DNA from: Bacteroidales bacterium
Lineage (GTDB): Bacteria; Bacteroidota; Bacteroidia; Bacteroidales; VadinHA17
Reading direction: 5' to 3'
DNA length: 10,307 nucleotides
Assembly (NCBI GenBank): GCA_013314865.1
Contig: JABUEV010000051.1
Span: forward strand, 1-10,307
Part shown: positions 5,861 through 10,307 of the stretch, piece after piece
Numbering within the stretch: the stretch's first letter is position 1
Layout: every line of letters starts with the position of its first letter
Translations under genes and position numbers: made by a program
Notes under the pieces: model-generated
Database searches by the model: none
Told to the model about the DNA's origin: nothing
Seen by the model: only the letters and a program-made list of their open reading frames with translations

Positions 5861-6651
5861 ACAAGTCTTAATAAAGACTCCCTTACAAATTCCGGATTGT
5901 CGGCATTGATCCAGTGGCCTGCTCCGGGGACTGTAACGAATACCGCGGAAGGAAAAAGTTTCGCAATATCCTTAAAATCATCTTCCTGCAGATATTCCGA
6001 TTTTTCTCCTTTTAAGAAAATAACCGGGAAGCCTGTAATTTGCAATTTAACAGCTTCTGTTCGTTCAAATCCTTCCATTATATTTTTAAGGTTAGCCAGC
6101 AGTGAATGCGGATTTAGTCTCCATCTGAACCGGTTTTCATCATCCCTGTAAAGGTTTTTCATTATCAGGCCCCTGGTGCGGTCAGAGGTGATTTTTTCAC
6201 CAAGCAACAGATCGGCCTCCTCACGGGAGGATATTTCTGCCAATCTTAATCCGGTCATGGCATTAAGAATTTCTCTATGTCGTTGGGAGAATTCCCTGGA
6301 GTGCTTTTCATTTGTGAAGGGAGAGATGTCAACAATCATCAGACCATCAAGTCTTTCAGGATATTTCAGGGCAAAATGTATTGCTGTCTTGCCACCCATG
6401 CTGTGACCTGCAAGGAAGAATTTTTCTAGGTTCAGATCATCTGCAAGTTCTCTCACGTCCTCGCTCATTGACGGGTAATCGTGAACAGGGCTGTGGGGAG
6501 ACCTCCCGTGGTTTCTGAGGTCAGGCAGTATAACGGTGAACCTGTTACTGACACTTTTTGCTATACTTGTCCAGTTATCAGACGAGCCGTATAAGGCGTG
6601 CAGGATTATAAGAGGGTAACCGTTTCCGTACTTTTTGTAGTAAAGTTTCAT
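5848..6651 (-). CDS. Alpha/beta-fold hydrolase, YbfF-like esterase
   Basis: A 267-residue alpha/beta hydrolase with no signal peptide, so cytoplasmic. The oxyanion-hole segment LHALYGSSDNW (17-27) comes first, then ILPDLRNHGRS (41-51). The nucleophile elbow GHSMGG (82-87) holds S84. MIVDISP (105-111) holds D108, the acid in YbfF-type enzymes, and GAGHWINADNPE (243-254) holds H246. The helical cap lies between about 113 and 195. The order fits the YbfF/esterase group, which acts on small acyl esters, though some relatives are haloperoxidase- or MenH-like; the substrate cannot be told from sequence. It starts 6 nt after the pdxJ stop and is probably cotranscribed with it, but nothing links its chemistry to vitamin B6. 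Confidence 0.85.
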   Translation of the reverse strand: MKLYYKKYGNGYPLIILHALYGSSDNWTSIAKSVSNRFTVILPDLRNHGRSPHSPVHDYPSMSEDVRELADDLNLEKFFLAGHSMGGKTAIHFALKYPERLDGLMIVDISPFTNEKHSREFSQRHREILNAMTGLRLAEISSREEADLLLGEKITSDRTRGLIMKNLYRDDENRFRWRLNPHSLLANLKNIMEGFERTEAVKLQITGFPVIFLKGEKSEYLQEDDFKDIAKLFPSAVFVTVPGAGHWINADNPEFVRESLLRLVQTD

Positions 6652-6657
6652 TGTACA

Positions 6658-7374
6658 TCAGTCAGCAAGCTGTCGCTTGTATATCTGAATTGTATTTTCA
6701 AGCCCAAGGTAGAGAGCATCTGATATCAGGGCATGTCCGATCGACACCTCATCAATCCATGGTATATTCTGATGCAGATACCGGAGATTGTCAAGGTTAA
6801 GGTCATGTCCGGCATTTACCCCGAGTCCAAGCTCCCTGGCAATCCGGGCTGCCTTTATGTAAGGCTCTATTGCTTCTGCGGCATTCCTGTGAAACCCTGA
6901 AGCATATGGTTCAGTATACAATTCAATTCTGTCTGTCCCGGTCAATGGAGCATTCTCTATGTTTTCAGGATTTGTGTCAACAAAAATACTGGTTCTGATT
7001 CCTTCTTTCTTTAAAACAGTCACAACATCAGTCAGGAAACTGAGGTTTTTAACAATATCCCATCCTGCATTTGAGGTTATGGCATCATGCGGGTCCGGGA
7101 CAAGAGTCACCTGATGAGGCTTCACAGAAAGCACAAGATTGAGAAAACTGTCGGAAGGATATCCCTCTATGTTGAATTCGGTTTTAATGATGGGGCGAAT
7201 TTCAATTACATCACGGTACCTGATATGCCTCTCATCCGGCCGGGGATGAACGGTTATTCCGTCAGCACCGTAAGCCTGGCAGTTAATTGCAGCTGCCAAA
7301 ACATTGGGAATATTCCCTCCCCTGGCATTCCTCAGTGTGGCAATCTTGTTTATATTGACGCTTAATTTTGTCAT
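6658..7374 (-). CDS. pdxJ: Pyridoxine 5'-phosphate synthase
   Basis: A 238-residue TIM-barrel enzyme of normal length. It condenses 1-deoxyxylulose 5-phosphate with 3-amino-2-oxopropyl phosphate to give pyridoxine 5'-phosphate, the last ring-forming step of the DXP-dependent vitamin B6 pathway. Visible motifs are [16 protein letters not shown] (5-20), the phosphate/substrate loop HPRPDERHI (43-51), E70 in TEFNIEGYP (65-73), [11 protein letters not shown] (91-101), ELYTEPYA (151-158), GHDLNLDNL (189-197) with the catalytic-type H190, and [13 protein letters not shown] (212-224). The N-terminus is the form I know from Bacteroidota. It is divergent from the CBS-nadK unit across a 96-bp gap and leads the hydrolase gene. 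Confidence 0.96.
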   Translation of the reverse strand: MTKLSVNINKIATLRNARGGNIPNVLAAAINCQAYGADGITVHPRPDERHIRYRDVIEIRPIIKTEFNIEGYPSDSFLNLVLSVKPHQVTLVPDPHDAITSNAGWDIVKNLSFLTDVVTVLKKEGIRTSIFVDTNPENIENAPLTGTDRIELYTEPYASGFHRNAAEAIEPYIKAARIARELGLGVNAGHDLNLDNLRYLHQNIPWIDEVSIGHALISDALYLGLENTIQIYKRQLAD

Positions 7375-7470
7375 GATACCTGATAGTTCATAATTTATAT
7401 TGAGATGTAAAAATACAATAACTGGCTTTTTTTTTATTACTTTAGTTGAAAATTAAGTATAAACATTTAT
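7375..7470. other. Divergent intergenic region between pdxJ and the CBS protein gene
   Basis: This 96-bp AT-rich gap has a nine-T run on the plus strand (7427-7435). The best promoter-like string is TACTTTAG (7438-7445, plus), one mismatch from TAnnTTTG and without a TTTG partner; on the minus strand TATTTTTA is also one base off. Promoters for both directions must be here or just inside the genes, but I cannot place them firmly. No operator symmetry was recognised. Confidence 0.4.
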
Positions 7471-8136
7471 ATGGTTGCAAAAGACCTCATTTCAGATGTG
7501 GTTCCTCCTCTGAAGACTTCGGATACAGGTCAGACAGCCTTGAACTGGATGGAGATATTCAGGATATCGCATCTTCCTATTGTCAACAATCAGGATTTTC
7601 TGGGCCTTATTTCTGACACTGACATCTATGACATGAACAAACCTGAGGAGCCGATCGGCAACCATGAGCTTACTCTTCTGAAACCATATGTCAGAACCGA
7701 ACAGCATCTTTTTGAGGTAATAGGGCTTGCAGCAAGGCTTAAACTAACGGTTGTTCCTGTCCTTGATGATAATAATCATTATAAGGGTGTAATTACAACA
7801 AGTGATCTTGTGCAATATCTTGCCAGCCTGTCATCTCTCGACCAGCCTGGAGGAATTATTGTACTGGAACTTGTTGAAAGAGATTATTCCCTTTCTCAGA
7901 TTGCCCAGATAGTGGAAAGCAATAACATTAAAGTTCTGAGCCTTTATATAACATCTCCAAAGGATTCAACCAGGCTTGAGGTAACACTGAAGTTAAATTC
8001 AAACGATATCGCATCGGTGATAAGAACATTTGAACGTTACAATTATGACGTCAAGACATGGCTTTCGACTGACGATTCCATGGAAAGGTTCTATTCAGAA
8101 CGGTTTGACCAGTTTATGAAGTATTTAAACATGTGA
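7471..8136 (+). CDS. CBS-domain pair protein with C-terminal ACT-like domain
   Basis: A 221-residue soluble protein. CBS motif 1 spans about 1-58, with the typical ending HLPIVNNQDFLGLISDTDIY (34-53). CBS motif 2 spans about 66-120, with LTVVPVLDDNNHYKGVITTS (92-111) and then DLVQYL. Such a pair forms a Bateman module that usually binds adenine nucleotides such as AMP, ATP or NAD(P)(H). Residues about 127-200, beginning PGGIIVLELVERDYSLSQIA, have the beta-alpha-beta pattern of an ACT domain, a small-molecule regulatory fold. The arrangement resembles AcuB-type proteins. No enzyme or transport domain is attached, so it looks like a sensor or partner protein. It ends 7 nt before nadK, which makes a role linked to NAD(P) levels attractive but unproven. 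Confidence 0.82.
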   Translation: MVAKDLISDVVPPLKTSDTGQTALNWMEIFRISHLPIVNNQDFLGLISDTDIYDMNKPEEPIGNHELTLLKPYVRTEQHLFEVIGLAARLKLTVVPVLDDNNHYKGVITTSDLVQYLASLSSLDQPGGIIVLELVERDYSLSQIAQIVESNNIKVLSLYITSPKDSTRLEVTLKLNSNDIASVIRTFERYNYDVKTWLSTDDSMERFYSERFDQFMKYLNM

Positions 8137-8143
8137 TAGCCGG

Positions 8144-9025
8144 ATGCTCAAAACAGTAGCAATATACAGCAAGGATAAAAACCACAAGACGTCTGAAGGG
8201 GTAAACAGGCTTGTCCAGGAGTTTTTCAAAAGGGGAATCCGTGTTCAGCTTTATCAGAGATCAGCGGAATCACATGTTTCAGGTGAATCAGGCCTTGTAA
8301 CTGAGAGGTTCAGCTATCTTGAAAATCTGAAAGAGCTTCCCGATATGGTTTTCAGTGTCGGAGGAGACGGCACTTTTCTTGAGACGGTTATGAAAGTCCG
8401 GAAATCAGGTATTCCTATAGCCGGCGTTAACACCGGAAGGATGGGATTTCTTGCCAATATACCCGACGGAGAAATAGGAAAGTCAATTGACATGCTTTGC
8501 AGAGGAGAATACGAAATTATTGAAAGATCTCTTCTGGAAATAACAGATCCTTCTGGGCTTTTCGAAAAGGAAGCATCTGCTGCATTGAATGAAGTGACTA
8601 TTCAGAAATCAGATCCAAGTATGATTACAATAAATGTTTTTGTGGATGATGCTTACCTGAATACTTACTGGGCTGACGGATTGATAATTTCCACAGCAAC
8701 CGGCTCGACTGCCTACAATCTTAGTGTTGGCGGACCCATTCTTTCACCTGAAGATGAAAGCATCATAATTTCGCCGATATCTCCGCACAATCTTACTATC
8801 AGACCGATTGTGATTTCTGGTGACTCAAACCTCAGGCTGGCGATGGAAGGAAGATCAAAAGAGTATCTGGTTACCTGTGACTTCAGGTCGACCAGACTGC
8901 CGCTGGAGCAGGAAATAAAAGTCAGAAGGGCAGAAGACAAGCTGAAGACTGTTATGCTTAAAGGGCATGACTTTTTCAGCACTCTGAGAAACCGGCTCAT
9001 GTGGGGAGCCGACAGAAGAAACTGA
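8144..9025 (+). CDS. nadK: NAD kinase
   Basis: A 293-residue ATP-NAD kinase of normal length, which phosphorylates NAD at the 2' position of its adenosine ribose to make NADP. Visible motifs are the signature GGDGTFLE (73-80), NTGRMGFLANI (96-106), ALNEVTI (147-153), the DGLIISTATGSTAYNLSVGG stretch (178-197) and SPHNLTIRPIVI (213-224). The GGDGT aspartate (D75) is the catalytic-type residue and is intact. The start gives an ordinary N-terminus (MLKTVAIYSKD). It is 7 nt from the CBS-ACT gene and likely cotranscribed. A 141-bp gap follows. Confidence 0.96.
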   Translation: MLKTVAIYSKDKNHKTSEGVNRLVQEFFKRGIRVQLYQRSAESHVSGESGLVTERFSYLENLKELPDMVFSVGGDGTFLETVMKVRKSGIPIAGVNTGRMGFLANIPDGEIGKSIDMLCRGEYEIIERSLLEITDPSGLFEKEASAALNEVTIQKSDPSMITINVFVDDAYLNTYWADGLIISTATGSTAYNLSVGGPILSPEDESIIISPISPHNLTIRPIVISGDSNLRLAMEGRSKEYLVTCDFRSTRLPLEQEIKVRRAEDKLKTVMLKGHDFFSTLRNRLMWGADRRN

Positions 9026-9134
9026 TACAATTATTGATAAGAGCTCCCGTTATATTCTAATGACATCAATAGTTCAAGTTAAAAAGAACCAATCATTAAA
9101 AATCATACCAGGGCAGAGATTATATTATTATTCT

Positions 9135-9142
9135 TACATTTG
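9135..9142 (+). promoter_or_regulatory. Candidate -7 element for the beta-barrel gene pair
   Basis: TACATTTG is a full match to TAnnTTTG, 24 nt before the ATG at 9167, and would give a leader of under 20 nt. There is no TTTG box 19-21 nt upstream, so support is partial. The 141-bp gap from nadK (9026-9166) otherwise holds only a 7-bp AT-rich inverted repeat (9032-9038 with 9065-9071, 26-nt loop), which lacks a U-run and does not look like a terminator. Confidence 0.35.
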
Positions 9143-9166
9143 TATCAATAACATATTTTCAGCTTT

Positions 9167-9910
9167 ATGAAACGATCCCTTCTCGTTGTCCTGATTCTTG
9201 CTGCAGCAGTGCAGATATCCGATGCCCAGTTGTGGAAGCTCAGAAGGTGGGAACTCGAAGCAGGGGTCGGTCCGTCATTCTCCTTCCCTGATGTCGGAGG
9301 ATTCTCTCAGTCAAAGAACCTGCTCGGATTCAGGGATATAAGCTACAGACAGATGCTCTTTGACGTTAACGGAAGTCTGAGATACCGTTTCTCAAGGACT
9401 GTCAACGGAAGAGTGAGCCTTACTTTTGGGATGCTTCATTCCACCGACGTCAGGGGATCAAATGAAAGACGCCGGCTTGAATCAACCACTAAATTGTTCG
9501 AACCGGCAATCATCGGGGAATACTATTTCGTAAAAAACCGATATGAAAGCAGTTACCTTTTCCTGAAGGGAAAAGGCTTCTGGACATTACTGAATTCACT
9601 CGACTTTTATGCCTTTGCAGGAGCTGGTGCAGTGAGTTATAGTGTAGAAGGCAATGATTTGCTTGATTCAAAGAACCTCCGGACTGAGGGTACTGCCCTG
9701 GTTATCCCTGCAGGACTGGGAGCAACCCTTATTTACACACCGGATATTAACTTCGGTCTTGAACTTGGAGGAAGATATGCATTCACAGACTACCTCGACG
9801 GATATACATCAAAATTTTCAAAGGCAAATGACGTTTATTATTTTTTGAACTTTACGTTTACTTATAAATTAAAGTTAGGTCCTAAAGGATTTCCGTCGTT
9901 GAGAAGATAA
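9167..9910 (+). CDS. Probable outer-membrane beta-barrel protein (DUF6089-like)
   Basis: A 247-residue exported protein. A basic MKRS start, a hydrophobic core (about 5-15) and SDA before Q21 form a Sec signal peptide with likely cleavage after A20. The rest alternates hydrophobic and polar residues with many aromatics and glycines, as in outer-membrane barrel strands: LFDVNGSLRYRF (64-75), GRVSLTFGML (81-90), FYAFAGAGAVSYSV (147-160), GLGATLIYTP (183-192), FGLELGGRYAFTDYLDGY (196-213) and a final VYYFLNFTFTYKLKL (223-237). The FTDYLD piece recalls the DUF6089 family, to which the next gene belongs more clearly. A ten-residue tail with three basic residues follows the last strand. Function unknown. 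The next gene starts 19 nt later, so they are probably cotranscribed. Confidence 0.72.
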   Translation: MKRSLLVVLILAAAVQISDAQLWKLRRWELEAGVGPSFSFPDVGGFSQSKNLLGFRDISYRQMLFDVNGSLRYRFSRTVNGRVSLTFGMLHSTDVRGSNERRRLESTTKLFEPAIIGEYYFVKNRYESSYLFLKGKGFWTLLNSLDFYAFAGAGAVSYSVEGNDLLDSKNLRTEGTALVIPAGLGATLIYTPDINFGLELGGRYAFTDYLDGYTSKFSKANDVYYFLNFTFTYKLKLGPKGFPSLRR

Positions 9911-9929
9911 TTATTCTTGCCCGGTTTTA

Positions 9930-10307
9930 ATGAGAAGGTTGGTATTTTTAATCCTGTTGCTCTGTCTCTGCAGTCTGGTTAAGAGCCAGCGAAATGCTGA
10001 TTATGGTGTATTTGGAGGCGTCTCTTCATACATGGGAGATATCAATCCGGGCAGATTGCTCTATTCACCAGGGCCTGCAGGGGGGATCTTTTACAGGTAT
10101 AATTTTCATCCACGGCAGGCTGTCAGGATCAATCTTTTCATGGGAGGGTTGAGTGCCAGCGACCTTGATTTCGGAAATCTTTTCCAGACCTCACGGGCGG
10201 CATCATTTTCCGGTATAGCTGGTGAACTGGCTGCCCAGTTCGAATTTAATTTCCTGCCATATTCAACTCAGGGTAAAAGATTTAACTATACACCTTATAT
10301 AGCTGCC
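9930..10307 (+). CDS. DUF6089-type outer-membrane protein, N-terminal part (cut by window edge)
   Basis: The frame from the ATG at 9930 stays open to the last base and gives 126 residues. A Sec signal peptide is clear: MRRL, a hydrophobic core rich in L and C, then a likely cut just before Q20 (SLVKS|QR). The mature part begins NADYGVFGGVSSYMGDINPG (22-41). Further on are IFYRYNFHPRQAVRIN (53-68), SDLDFGNLFQTSRAASFSG (76-94) and AQFEFNFLPY (101-110). This strand, turn and strand pattern, with GDINP, YRYNF and FNFLPY, is what I recall for the Bacteroidota DUF6089 barrel family. In related genomes such a gene often lies near uppS and bamA; whether it does here lies beyond the window. Function unknown, with a role in the outer envelope inferred from its context in relatives. 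Confidence 0.75.
   Translation, partial: MRRLVFLILLLCLCSLVKSQRNADYGVFGGVSSYMGDINPGRLLYSPGPAGGIFYRYNFHPRQAVRINLFMGGLSASDLDFGNLFQTSRAASFSGIAGELAAQFEFNFLPYSTQGKRFNYTPYIAA

Noticed and set aside
8713..9030. A 105-codon minus-strand frame opposite the end of nadK
   Set aside because: Shadow of nadK, low-complexity composition, no domain features.
9032..9071. A 7-bp AT-rich inverted repeat (TATTGAT / ATCAATA) after nadK
   Set aside because: A 26-nt loop, weak A-T pairing and no U-run make a terminator or operator claim unsupported.
1..10307. Mobile elements, CRISPR arrays, tRNA or rRNA genes, defence or secondary-metabolite clusters
   Set aside because: No transposase, integrase, direct-repeat array, tRNA-like sequence or cluster signature was seen; base composition and gene content are uniform.

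Overview
The window looks like chromosomal DNA from a member of the Bacteroidota, probably Bacteroidales or a close relative; a finer placement is not supported. Three things point there. Several protein families have the Bacteroidota form: the Prs C-terminus, a PdxJ starting [15 protein letters not shown], a DUF6089-type outer-membrane barrel, and a PolB-like DEDDy exonuclease. Shine-Dalgarno sequences are mostly absent. The intergenic regions carry promoter elements of the Bacteroidota type (TTTG, about 19 nt, then TAnnTTTG). The DNA is about 43% GC by eye, with no mobile element, tRNA, rRNA or CRISPR array. Nearly all of it is housekeeping genes.

Layout from left to right. (1) Positions 1-4311 are all on the minus strand. 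Read in the direction of transcription they are manA (mannose-6-phosphate isomerase), a repeat-containing lipoprotein, engB (ribosome-assembly GTPase), prs (PRPP synthase), rplY (ribosomal protein L25/Ctc) and the first 47 codons of pth (peptidyl-tRNA hydrolase). The manA, lipoprotein and engB genes are 11 nt apart and probably one operon. A -7 promoter element lies before prs. A full promoter match lies before rplY, followed by a leader of about 75 nt with a perfect inverted repeat. (2) Positions 4502-5860 are on the plus strand: udk (uridine kinase) and, 6 nt later, a DEDDy 3'-5' exonuclease. (3) Positions 5848-7374 are on the minus strand: pdxJ (vitamin B6 synthesis) followed 6 nt later by an alpha/beta hydrolase. 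The hydrolase and exonuclease reading frames converge and overlap by 13 bp. (4) Positions 7471-9025 are on the plus strand, divergent from pdxJ: a CBS-pair plus ACT-like protein, then nadK (NAD kinase) 7 nt later. (5) Positions 9167-10307 hold two exported, probable outer-membrane beta-barrel proteins in tandem; the second is cut by the window end.

Functional themes are nucleotide and cofactor supply (prs, udk, nadK, pdxJ), ribosome function (engB, rplY, pth) and the cell envelope (manA, lipoprotein, two barrels). I found no clear sign of an undescribed system. The observations most worth a second look are the lipoprotein's exact 24-residue repeat, the CBS-ACT protein coupled to nadK, the structured rplY leader, and the tandem barrel pair.
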